NCBI GenBank assembly: GCA_025266875.1
Contig: JALLLT010000002.1
Span: 248,001-312,000, forward strand
Source of the DNA: Fennellomyces sp. T-0311
Lineage: Eukaryota > Mucoromycota > Mucoromycetes > Mucorales > Lichtheimiaceae
Direction: 5' to 3'
DNA length: 64,000 bases
The notes below the pieces were generated by a model. The model did no database searches, was not told the origin of the DNA, and saw only the letters and a list, made by a program, of their open reading frames with translations. Shown here one piece after another: positions 25,801-39,418 of this stretch. The position numbers and the translations under genes were made by a program. Numbering within the stretch: position 1 is the first letter of the stretch; each line of letters starts with the position of its first letter.

Positions 25801-26763
25801 TAAAAATGGTTCAACTTGAAGACTAATATTAAAATCAACCCTGTCATACTTGGCCATTGTGCAATCGGCTGTATTTTTATACTCTGTACCCTTGCTCTAT
25901 CTCTTTGAGATACCGTGGCAAGTAATTTTTGTAACTCATGGAGCAAAATATGCTGCATATGCTTCGCAGTTCCAATGTAGTCATTGATTCTACCTGCGAC
26001 CAAAAGATATGGCGATGGTGTGATACGAAATTCTGTCATCAAGGTGTCTGTGCGTGATCTGCATCTAAAAAAAAGTGAGGCCGTAAAAGCCATTCTTCAT
26101 CGAGAGAGTTACACTCTTCCGTGATCGTGGTGCTTAAAGAAGGATCTGGATTCGACCGAACATTATTAATGTCACCATATTTTTAGAGCGCATATGTATT
26201 CTCAGCCAGCTGACAACGAATAATGAGTCAGCATTACGTATGCGTCAGTAGTAACCGCTTCTCATTCAAAAGGCATACCTAAACGAGCAGATGCCCACTG
26301 CAGTTGTGGATGCCTTACCCTTGCGCAGGCGCACGTGGCTTTCGCGCACTCAAAATCTGTGCGTACTATTAATCCGTCCCGCGAATTTTAATGACATTGG
26401 TAGCATTTGCTTCACGGGTGGATGGATGTGTTGGGAGGGGAGCACATTGTACCTCCATCCGCAGACACGACGGTGCCATTTGTGGAGGAAGAGAGGACAT
26501 ACTCCATGGATCCGACGTTGCATAAATTACACAAGCCGGGGTTTTGTTAAAGGCGAGCGTCTATGAAGAATTTTCGATCCGCATGGTGTATATTTTTTCA
26601 AAACCGCAAATCGATTGTTTCCCCACTTTGTTTCTCTTTTGCCTTAAGCTTTATTTTCTTTTTAGTTTTTAGTTTCACAGTAAGACCCTTGTGCCACTTT
26701 TGTTTAACGCAAACTGACATAATGCTTTTTGTTTGACTTTTTGTGTGTGTGGTACCTTAGAAT
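22809..26763. other. 3.95-kb spacer with two isolated protein-like minus-strand frames
   Basis: No complete gene could be assembled. A 118-codon minus-strand frame (24923-25279) has the balanced segment GQQVIDVGKTFIAALPTESN, and a 97-codon frame (25800-26093) includes GRINDYIGTAKHMQHILLHE. Both look like exons of one eroded or hidden gene but I could not link them. An 8-bp unit (TGCAAAAA) repeats about three times near 25391-25416. Otherwise I see nothing. Confidence 0.35.
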
Positions 26764-27723
26764 ATGTACTATCCCAAGAACAATACGCCTCCAAGTCACA
26801 CGACGCCGAGTTCCATCGCACAGCAGCAAGATCCATCGATTCCGAATTGGTTGTCACCGCAACCACCGCAACCACCACAACCACTACCACCACCAAAACA
26901 GTCCGCTCCGTACTCGTATGATTTGAACCAATTCCCGCAGGAACAAGCGCCGCTTTTGTACGACACACGTCAATACGGATACAACAATGGGCTACAGCAA
27001 GAAAGTTCAAGGTATTACGATGGCTGGTGGCCTGCGACAAAACAGCCATACGAACAAAACGAGGTTGTGCCACAAATGCCGCCACCACCTGACATGCAGC
27101 GCTATGACCTTTCTCCACGGATGAACAATAACAGCCAGCGCTTCGAGTTCTCTCCCACGCCGACGTTTTTATCCGAAGATGATTTGCACCACACGGGTTA
27201 CGGAGTCCAACTTGAATTTGACGGTGACTTGGGTTTGATGCAATTCGACTGGACACCCGATGAATTGGCACATAAGCGACGTCTGGTACAGTTTTGGCGG
27301 AAAGAACACAACAACAAGATCGTGTGTGGCTTCCAACCCGTATCGCAAGAATCACATCGAGGTCAAGTCAACCAGATCCACGGGTTCTGTATCGTGTCAT
27401 GCATCTTTTGGGAATCTCAGCAGCAGTATTGCATGACATCAGTCGATATGATCCGATTATTGGAGTTTCTAATGGATATTCGACTTTCTATGGAAGAAAA
27501 GAATCGAATCCGACGCAACTTGGAAGGGTTCAAGCCAGTGACAGCAAGCAAGAACCGTCCGCAAACGCAATACTTCTTTAGGCTGATCATGAACTTTCCG
27601 AACCCAAAGCCAAGAAACATTGAAAAGGATATCAAGGTCTTCCATTGGCGTACGATTCCAACGGCGCTCAAGAAGATCGTAACAAAGTACCGCACATCTG
27701 TGCTGCACCCCATGCCGCAATGA
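26764..27723 (+). CDS. Medusa (MedA)-like regulator, DUF7082 domain
   Basis: A single exon of 319 residues. The N-terminal half is Pro/Gln/Tyr-rich and disordered (runs such as PPQPPQPLPPP). The C-terminal half, about residues 158-305, is the conserved domain: FDWTPDELAHKRRLVQFWR, ISCIFW-like SCIFWESQQQ, VDMIRLLEFLMD, EKNRIRRNLEGFKP and FPNPKPRNIEKDIKVFHW. This pattern is that of the DUF7082 domain of Aspergillus MedA and relatives, nuclear regulators of conidiophore development, adhesion and biofilm. The Mucoromycota role is unknown. The sequence just before the ATG ends in a pyrimidine-rich tract and TTAG, so a 5' UTR intron ending at 26760 is likely and supports this start. Confidence 0.85.
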   Translation: MYYPKNNTPPSHTTPSSIAQQQDPSIPNWLSPQPPQPPQPLPPPKQSAPYSYDLNQFPQEQAPLLYDTRQYGYNNGLQQESSRYYDGWWPATKQPYEQNEVVPQMPPPPDMQRYDLSPRMNNNSQRFEFSPTPTFLSEDDLHHTGYGVQLEFDGDLGLMQFDWTPDELAHKRRLVQFWRKEHNNKIVCGFQPVSQESHRGQVNQIHGFCIVSCIFWESQQQYCMTSVDMIRLLEFLMDIRLSMEEKNRIRRNLEGFKPVTASKNRPQTQYFFRLIMNFPNPKPRNIEKDIKVFHWRTIPTALKKIVTKYRTSVLHPMPQ

Positions 27724-28072
27724 AATACTAGCTTTTGTTTCTCGTGTAATTAGTACTATTCGTTTCCATGTCACTTAGCAACAGTGTAAAAAAGAAGCAA
27801 TATATCGTAAGCATCCAACCAAGATCAGGTGATTTTTCCGATTTGTTGTCAAGCTAGCCGAGGAAAGGGGAGCAGCGTTGCGGTGGAAGATGTAGAAAGG
27901 GATACGTGCTTCCTGGACACTGGGTCGCTTGGCAGAAAGAATGAGGAGGAGGCGAGGGCGGCGCCAGTGTTTCGGGAGAAACTGTTGCTGCGGAGAAGCA
28001 CACTATTTGAGGATGAGTTTTTTCTTCAGTGTTCTTTTTTCCCTTACAAAACAAAAACAAAATATAGCCAAA
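27724..28072. other. Short spacer between Medusa-like gene and RBM39 gene
   Basis: It contains the 3' UTR of the upstream gene and the promoter and leader of RBM39, which ends in a T-rich tract before the ATG at 28073. No other feature seen. Confidence 0.5.
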
Positions 28073-30144
28073 ATGGACATGGATGTTGAAGCTATGCTGG
28101 ACGCCCCGTTCCAGGAAAAACCAGTACGTTATAGATACTTGCTCTGCTCGTGCATCGGAAAAATGACTCATTGCTGTCTGATCTCGATGTTTCCAGAAAG
28201 ATGAGCTTGAAGAATCAAGAAGCAGCCATCGACACGATCGGGACAGTCGCGATGATGAACGCCGGTGAGTTTTCAACGATGGAAAGACACCAGATTGAAA
28301 CTAACAACGTGCAGCTCTCGTCATTCGTCTAGCTCCAGACATCGCCGTTCCTCCCGGTCGCCTCATCGTTCCCGCTCACGATCATACCGGTCTACGTCTC
28401 GTTCCCGTTCTAGACAAAGTAGTAGAAGATATCGTAGTCGCTCGCCTTCTTATGGAAGACGCAGACGCTCACGTTCGCGTGATAGGAGAAGACGGAGCCG
28501 TAGCCCTAGAAGAAGACGTGACGAGAGTGCAGACCGTAAAGAGTATGTTGTTCACTTGATGTTTTGGTATCAGAATTAACGCAGCCCAACAGACGCAGAA
28601 GAAGACGGGCACGGTCGCCCTCTCCGCCAATTCCAGAGGAAGTGAGAGACCGACGTACAATCTTTGTCATGCAACTGGCAGCACGTTTAACGTCGCGCGA
28701 GTTGGAGGACTTTTTCTCACAAGCAGGCAAGGTCAGAGATGCGCGAATCATTTCTGACCGAAACTCGCGCCGCTCGAAAGGGTAAGGCGGTGACGCTGGC
28801 TGCGTTTATCAGTTTGCTTAACTCATGCGCCGATACATTTAGTGTTGGGTACGTCGAATTTTATCAAGAGGAATCGGTTCAGAATGCATTGGCCATGTCT
28901 GGCCAAAAACTTCTAGGTATTCCCGTCCTGGTACAGATGTCCGAGGCTGAGAAGAACCGATACGCCATGGCAGCCCAGCAGAATATGTAGGTCCCCTCTT
29001 TCTCTTTGTGTGGCTCCCGACCAGTGAGAAGCTAACCGCAGTGACCCTTTGCAGGATGGGAGGTGGACAGGAACTTGTGTTCCAAAGACTGTATGTTGGG
29101 TCGATTCATTTCAGTCTCACTGAAGAAGATCTTCGTCAGATATTCGAACCATTTGGACCGCTTGACTTTGTCAATCTCCACAAAGGTAAATACAGCCATG
29201 CCAACGTATACGCACAGTGTTTCTAAATGCAAACAGATCCCGAAACCGGTCGCTCAAAGGGCTACGCTTTTATTCAGTAAGTCACACGCTAGAAGGAAGG
29301 GGGTGGATAGACAAGCATCTAACTGGGAGCGTATAGGTACAAGAACGCTGCTGATGGCAAACAGGCTCTGGAAAAGATGAACGGCTTTGATTTGGCTGGT
29401 CGTAACGTAAGTTTGGAAGACTCTTAGCGCACATCAGCATATTGGCTAACGCCACTTTGCAACAGCTCAAAGTCGGATTGGTGACGGAGAAAACGGGTAC
29501 CGTCAGTTATGCTAACCTGGATGACGATGATTCTGCTGGCCTTGCACTGAACTCTCTGTCTCGCACGGAGTTGATGCAAAAGTTGGCAGCCAGACGAACG
29601 GATATCATGGAAGAAGAGTATCAGAAGGAAGAGCCGATTGCACCGTAAGTGTCACTATAGGGTCGAGTGTTTTGAAAAGTATACTAAACAAAGGTATATA
29701 TCCATTATAGTCTCCGACCCAATATCCCCATGAGCGCCTCTCGAACAATCATGATGAACAACATGTTTAATCCCGCAGAGTAAGTTGTGCGGATAACTGG
29801 GAGGGGAATAGTCGACAAGGGATTCACATGCGTGCTGTTTTTCTCCAGGGAAACTGACCCGGATTGGGTCCAAGATCTTGAAGCAGACATCAAGCAAGAG
29901 TGCATGCAATATGGCGAAGTAGAGCACATCCACGTCAACGAGGAATCCATGGTAAGTTCACAAAGACGCGGTATGCAAGCAGTTGCTGACGAACATTGGC
30001 TAGGGCGAGGTATACCTGAAGTTCAACACTGTGGAGGCTGGAGAGAAGGCGTTAAGTGAATTGAATGGACGATGGTTTGGGGGTCAAAAGATTACAGCGG
30101 TCTTTGTGCCCGAAGCCATCTACAATGCTAAATTCTCACTGTAA
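28073..30144 (+). CDS. RBM39/CAPER-type splicing factor (RS domain, two RRMs, UHM)
   Basis: Twelve exons: 28073-28123, 28197-28264, 28315-28542, 28593-28781, 28843-28986, 29055-29185, 29237-29276, 29337-29406, 29466-29644, 29711-29779, 29849-29951 and 30004-30144, 470 residues, all phases closing. An Arg/Ser-rich region (about 25-128) precedes RRM1 (about 133-213, [20 protein letters not shown] and GVGYVEF), RRM2 (about 237-313, [20 protein letters not shown] and KGYAFIQY) and a C-terminal U2AF-homology motif (about 375-466) with [20 protein letters not shown] and the R-W-F-like GRWFGG loop that binds UHM-ligand tryptophans. This is the order in human RBM39 and Schizosaccharomyces Rsd1. It acts in the nucleus with U2AF/SF3B1 in 3' splice-site recognition, relevant in a genome with such dense short introns. 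Confidence 0.95.
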
Positions 30145-30483
30145 TGTGAGTGAACATGTGTTTTTTAACTTCCACACTTCTCTTTAGTTGAAAATTATTC
30201 ATGCGTCATTCCCAAATAAAAGGACCTCTTTTGGGCCTAAGGCTTAACTCACTGAAGGTAAATGTGGACCTGTGTGATTTGTTTCACGACACAATTAGGC
30301 CCGCTTTTCTGTTGTACATATGTGATGCTTCGATATGGTAAGGTCACCGCCCGCGCGTGCCCGGTTGATCATGGGGACGGGCAGTGGGTGTATGGTTATG
30401 TGTGGACTACTGTGGCTTCCATTATATTTGTTTACATAGCTAATTACATATTTTGTTGTTTCATGCTTTAACATCGAAATGCA
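30145..30483. other. Spacer between convergent RBM39 and MCM3 genes
   Basis: The two convergent 3' ends share this stretch; it should hold both 3' UTRs. No gene, RNA or repeat is visible. Confidence 0.5.
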
Positions 30484-33352
<2,869 letters not shown>

Positions 33353-34739
33353 GATTGGACTTTCGTGAAAAGAAAAAAAGAGGAACGAAGCCAAATTTTA
33401 GAACGCGCTTTTCGCGACGAAATAATTTTTCCAAAGTCACGTTTCAACGTTCGAAGAAGTATACACGATATGGCATAATGTCTGGTCCCTAGTACAGACG
33501 TAGCATGTTTTTACGTATGCACTTACTGTGATATTTTTTTTTTAAAAAAAAGTCATTTTGAATAACTTGGTACGGCTGCATCCAAAGCCAATCGAGACAA
33601 AGTGTGCATATGACGTCTTGTGCACCCTGAATGCCTGTTCGATGCCTAACAAGTCCTTGATTTGTATAAATCTTGGTATATATCAATTGAGGTCAAGCAA
33701 CGATCAATGTAGATGGTTGGGCTGGAAACAGTGCTCTGTGATATATGGACGAACAGTCCGAACAACACGCGCCCACATTCAGGGATGAAGGACCATATAT
33801 GGTAAGAAGTCTCTAGCCAATCTTTAGAGAGTTTATTGGCCGCCAAGGAGACGAATGAAATGGTCAGATACAAGATGGTTTTTCTGCCGCGCACAATGTC
33901 ATTCATGTTACACACGATTTGCTTAGGGGCAGAAACAATAAAGGGACCTGTCGCCAAGCAGTATGCATATGCAGTAACTCGAGATCGCAAATTTTTAATA
34001 TATATTTCATATAACCATGCAAGGATCGTGCAACGTGATGGTACGTTTTATTCTGCACCAAGAGTGCTGTTCAAGTATAGAAAGGGCGGATCGTGTTGTT
34101 GCAATGATAGAAAAGCCATCGAGAATCGCTTCTGAGATGGCCTTGTATAGGTACAAAGCAACAAGTGCATGCATTTGGGCTGACGGCTAGGAAGATGCAC
34201 GGAATCCCGATCACGTTTTGAGCACCTAAACGACCTCCCTTTTAAAGCATGCGTAAATGATCTCAGCTGAATATGAAAAGCAGTAATATTACACTCTCAG
34301 CAACGATTTCCACACCAATAGATTAAAGTGTGCGAAGTAACGGATCTGTTGTTATCCGTGATTGTATATCGTGACGAAAGCACAGCAGTTGCAGATGTTC
34401 TCACAAGATGCAAGAGCAAAAGTGTAGCGGAAATGAATTCCATAAGCTGTGCTGCCCTAAGCTCCTGCATTGGCAATTATTATGAGCTGATAGAGAAGGG
34501 AGCGTGGGAAGCAAGGGATCCCATGGAATGGAAAGCATAGAGAGGATTTAATCGCAAATGGGTATCGGCATAGGACAACAGGAGTGAGCAATTAGGCCAG
34601 TTTGATGTGGGTTGTCAAGGCAATAATGAGCTTAGAAACTCGAATCACTCCCGTGTGGAAAGTCACGCTCCCAGAGCATCAAGCGGGAGATCGGTTGCGT
34701 TTCTGTTCGAGCTTTTTTCCAAACCGTCCCTGGTCTGCA
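33353..34739. other. Spacer between divergent MCM3 and Bck1-type kinase genes
   Basis: It contains both promoters. A 114-codon minus-strand frame at 33646-33990 (with LAANKLSKDWLETSYHIW) is protein-like but has no recognised domain or splice partners; it may be a relic. A plus-strand frame at 34328-34540 is short and unrecognised. Confidence 0.4.
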
Positions 34740-37700
34740 ATGGCAGTGGACCCCAATTTTCATGTTAATTCACAATCATCCGAGAATATTCTCAACGGCG
34801 AATGGCCGATCGAAAAGGTCGTTCGTTGGCTCGAGGATAATGGTTGTAGCTCCATTACCCATACGTTCAAAGGTATCACGATAAGAGCTTATTTTTTCGA
34901 GCTTGTGTGTGTGTGTGTGTGTGTGTGCAAAAAGTTGGCAAGATGGTGTGCTGCACCGAGACAAACGCTAACAGATCTCCCAAACCACCTAGAACATAGC
35001 ATTTACGGCCATCGCTTTTTGAATCTCACGATTACTGAGCTGAACAATCTACTGCAAGGATCAATTCCAGCTACAGACGTCTGGCGATTATACAACCTCA
35101 TCCAATCATTGAGAAGCGAGTTGACGTACACTCATGTAAGTGGATTTGAAACCGGGACAAGGCAAGGATCTTAACCTTGGGGTGAAGCAGCCCAACGATG
35201 GCATGACAACGGCGTTCACGCAGTACGGTCGACAACAGCCCCCGGTTACCAGCAGCTCAACATCGCAGGCGCCCTTACTGTCGATTCCTCCGTACAATGG
35301 CGCCCCTAATAATATACCAACGACGCATGGACTCACTGCGACCGACACTAATTACATCAAGATCAAACACCTCATACCCGAGCGCAAGTCCTCGAATCCC
35401 CAGCAGATTTCAAAAATAGTCAATGATCTGCAGTACGACGTGTCCAGAATCCGGCCGTTCTACCGCGGCGCACGAATGCGGCCCAACGGAAATCAGGAAC
35501 TACTGATCAATGTGAATGGTCGCACTCAGACTTCGACAGCGTACACTGCGGGACTGACTGCGACGCCTACCACTAGCTCTACACCCGTTACGGGCGCTCC
35601 TGCTTCTTCGACTTCCACACCGAATGTTACAGCGTATGATTGGGCCAATAGTCCTATTAGTCCACGTGCCCAACCCAACGATCCCAAAGGCGGTTGGAAG
35701 ATCGCAGGAATGCGTGTTCAGCAGTATCAGGTAAGTGTATGGGTGTGTATGGGTGTGGAGCGTGTCGGCTAATTATTCCGTAGGATCCACCGTCGCAGCC
35801 TGGACCTTCATCGTATTCGACGCCGTTACCACAGACGAGCGTTTCATCGTCATCGCACCCTGCCAGCCATCCACAACCTCCTCAGTCACAACACCACCCG
35901 CAATATCCTCGCTATCCTCAATACACCGCCTCCCCGCAGCCTCAGCAGCCCCGCCAGCGTATCCAGGTCACTGCAGACTCGAACACGTTCCACAGCTTGA
36001 CTGTCACCGACATGGTTCATCCTGCAGTCATCAAGGACGCGATTCTCAAAAAGCTGAATCTTGACGATAAGCCCTACCTGTATTACCATGAGAACGGCCC
36101 CATGTATTACCATGAGAACGGCGAGAGCTTCTGTAACTATCGAGGGTTCCTTGGAGGAGCGTGTTTGGTATTAATGTCTTTTGTTGTATAGATGCGCCAT
36201 TGACGGACGATGAGCTTACAAGCATATGTCGCATGTCGGACGATCGGCTGAAAGACCAAGTGCTCGTGTTGAGTCCGGATCAGATTGCTCCACCGTATGC
36301 CATGGATGGGCGCGGATTGTATCCGGACAGCCCGAGCAACTATGGCTACGTCTCCCATTACCAAAGGTAGCCATTTTATTTCGTTTCGGGTTGAGTGTAC
36401 ACAATGGTCCTAATCCGGTTATACAATTTAGACCCCAAGCTACTGGCTACCAACAGCATCATCATATGCATTACCCTCGTCAGGGCCAGCTGCGCCATAT
36501 GGAATCATTTGATCATCAGCCGCCGCAGCCAAGCTACATGCAGTATGACAGGGCAAGCCCGCACAATAGTCCTGAAATGTCGACTTCGCCAAGGCCGGCA
36601 CGTATCGCAGAAAGCGCATTCCAGATGCCACCCGAACTTCCACCGCCATCGAGCACAACCACACCTGCTGACGAGTGCCGCGAAGACAGTGGTTACTTTG
36701 ATCGTAGCTACAAACGATCGTCCGGCCGAAGCACCTCGTCGACCGAATACAACCCTCATTTCACTCCATCCGACGCATCCACAGGCAAGACCACGCCTTT
36801 AACTGCCGACCCATGGTACGTGCGACCTCAGCAACCGCGGCCGCAACCGTCTTCGTCGAGCGAAGTGTCATTGTGGCATGTGCGACCGAAACGTTCTCTG
36901 GATCCATTATCGGATAGCGACAAGGGATACTCAAACGGGCATGATGACAATGTAAACAATGCTCAGCCTGCGTCGCACGGCGCACCTGTCCAATTGTGGG
37001 CTGTCCCGCCACCCAACAGCAGCCAGACCGAAAGCAGGATGGATTCCAATTATCAATCCTTCGCCCACGGAGACCTGTGGCCCGTCGATGAAGATTCAGA
37101 AGATGTGCCACAACACTCTGACCCGACCACCCCACGACTTCAGCCGAGCATATCGACCGAGTCTATGCGTGCCAAACGTTACTACCATGGCCGCCATCCG
37201 TCTGGAGAAATGTCCACTATTGGCGAGATGCATGAGCACGACCATAATGGGGTGGTTGAAGGCAAACGTGGAAGATCGGTTCAGTTCATCACCAACAAGC
37301 CGTTGCCCAACACTCCACCTGACGAAGGCGTCGAACGATTATCGCTTCACGATGAACCAGTCGACAATAGCAGCAGTCGTCGGAACAAGCTCCATATCCA
37401 GATCCCTACGGATGAAGCCGATGGTCGCTCACCACGCACTCCGCGCATAAAGACCCCACTTTCCGCTACAAGCACTTCGCCCGTGTCAGCTTCGCAGGAT
37501 ACGAATGACAACGAATATGAAACGTGGGGCGAACGTCCTTCTATTGAAAAGCTGTACCGCGATATTGACAAGTACTTGCCTGGCCATGACCTTGACAAGG
37601 AAATCTTTATCGAGGCACCCACAGCTGCTACGCCTTCTCCGGCACCGCGTCGTTTGCAAGGCCACAAGAAATCTGTTCGAATGGTTGCCAAGGATGCTCA

Positions 37701-39083
37701 TCGCAACTGGCGACAGGCCATGAATGTCATTCGGGTCAACAACATCTTGCGCCGCCGGAGTACCAAGATGTGGGGCCGGAAGGTCGAGCAAGTCAAACCT
37801 GGCATGGTCGTCGACCAGCAAGCTATTTTAGACAACCAAGCTGCGAATCGGGATCTCCATTCAGCCAATGCTTATGCTGAAAAACTGAGTACGTGTTCTA
37901 CTATGCAAAAAGTGGTTTAGGTTACTGACGAGTTGTATTTATTAGTTCCTACAAAGATGCAATGGATGCGTGGTCAGTTGATTGGCAAGGGTTCATTTGG
38001 TCGAGTTTACCACGCATTGAACGTTGCGGCCGGTGAATGGATTGCTGTCAAGGAAGTTGACTCGCCAATAACCAAGTCTGACATGATGAACGACAAGATG
38101 CGCAGTGCTGTGGATGCCTTGTATCGAGAGATTGCGCTCTTGGAAGATTTGGATCACGAAAACATTGTGCAATATCTCGGTTACGATTACGATGAAGATG
38201 AAGGCCACATTCACATCTTTTTGGAATATATCCCCGGTGGCAGCATCTTTAGCGCATTGAACAAGAATGGTCGATTCGAGGAAGTGCTTGTCCAATTTTT
38301 CACTCGGCAAATCTTGCTCGGTCTTGAATATCTTCATGATCGCAACATTATGCATCGAGTAAGTAACGATGGAGATAATGGTGAACAAGATAAAATGTTT
38401 TTAACAAATTGGCTTGGATATAACAGGATATCAAGGCTGGCAATATTCTTGTGGATCAAAACGGTGTCTGCAAAATCACGGATTTCGGTCTGTCGAAATT
38501 GAGTGGACAGGACGAAGCGTACGATCCAAACTCGAATACGTTGATGAAAGGCACAGTCTTTTGGATGGCCCCCGAAGTCGTCAAGGGATCGTCGTATAGC
38601 GCCAAAATTGATATTTGGAGTCTCGGTTGTACCGTGATTGAGATGTTGACTGGAAAGAAGCCCTGGTTGGACCTTAATATGCTTGCGGCTTTGTACAGTG
38701 TAAGTTGTTATTGACAAATGACAGGCGAACATGCGAGAGATTGACAAATTATGCAGCTCGGTAAATACCAAGCACCTCCATTGCCAGAGGATGCATCTGA
38801 GGAAGCCAAGGACTTTTTGAACCAATGCTTTATCATGTAAGCAATTTTCAGGATTAGATTTTTGTGAATGGCTGTACTAATAATGGTTCATCTAGCAACC
38901 CTGACGATCGACCGACAGCAGCTGAGCTTCTACTTCATCCCTTTGTCAAACAAAACCCTTCCTTCAAGTTCAAGGTAAGCTTTGTTTAATCTTTGCGTGT
39001 ATGGCAAGGCATGGCTGCTAACATAATTACTAAAGGAATACATGAAAACCCTCCCTCCTACCACTCACGCAAACGACATATAA
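34740..39083 (+). CDS. Bck1/Mkh1-type MAP kinase kinase kinase (SAM, Ras-binding-like, kinase)
   Basis: Eleven exons: 34740-34872, 34975-35135, 35191-35730, 35784-36132, 36192-36366, 36432-37888, 37946-38358, 38427-38699, 38757-38836, 38896-38974 and 39036-39083, about 1235 residues. Residues about 17-95 form a SAM domain (WPIEKVVRWLEDNGC, GHRFLNLTITELNNLL). Residues about 350-430 resemble the Ras-binding-like domain of Ste11/Bck1 kinases (VIKDAILKKLNLDD then PLTDDELTSICR). A long disordered region follows. The kinase domain (about 945-1215) is complete: GKGSFGRVY, AVK, HRDIKAGN, DFGLS and GTVFWMAPEV. Together this matches Bck1/Mkh1, the MAPKKK of the cell-wall-integrity cascade acting downstream of Rho1 and protein kinase C; Ste11/Byr2 is the alternative. 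An 8-codon tandem duplication lies at 36079-36122. A (GT)n run lies in intron 1 (about 34903-34926). Confidence 0.92.
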
Positions 39084-39418
39084 CGCCTTTTTTTTGTTAC
39101 TTTTAATTAAACGTTCACCTACCTACTTACGTAACAAAATTACTGCATTTTACTTTCAAAATTACATTTTATATTTCAATGCTGCCACCCTATCAACGAT
39201 ATTTCGATTGTCCGTCTGTTCTTTTTCTGGATACATACAGTAACAAAGGTCGCTGTAACGCTAGTATCTTTTGCATATACAATGAAACAAAAGTACGCAT
39301 AAATTACCTTCATTGTAAATACATCGGAAAAGAGCAGAATATTTTTGTCGATCCTTATAATGGACGGATCTATATAAGCTCTTGACTTGTCACTTCTTCT
39401 TTCCTGCGTGGAGGAACA
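39084..39418. other. Spacer between Bck1-type and chitinase genes
   Basis: The upstream 3' UTR and the chitinase promoter. A TATATAA-like element lies at about 39371-39377, some 45 bases before the chitinase ATG. No gene seen. Confidence 0.45.

Noticed and set aside
34903..34926. (GT)n run as a regulatory element
   Set aside because: Simple repeat within intron 1 of the Bck1-type gene; nothing in the sequence ties it to regulation.
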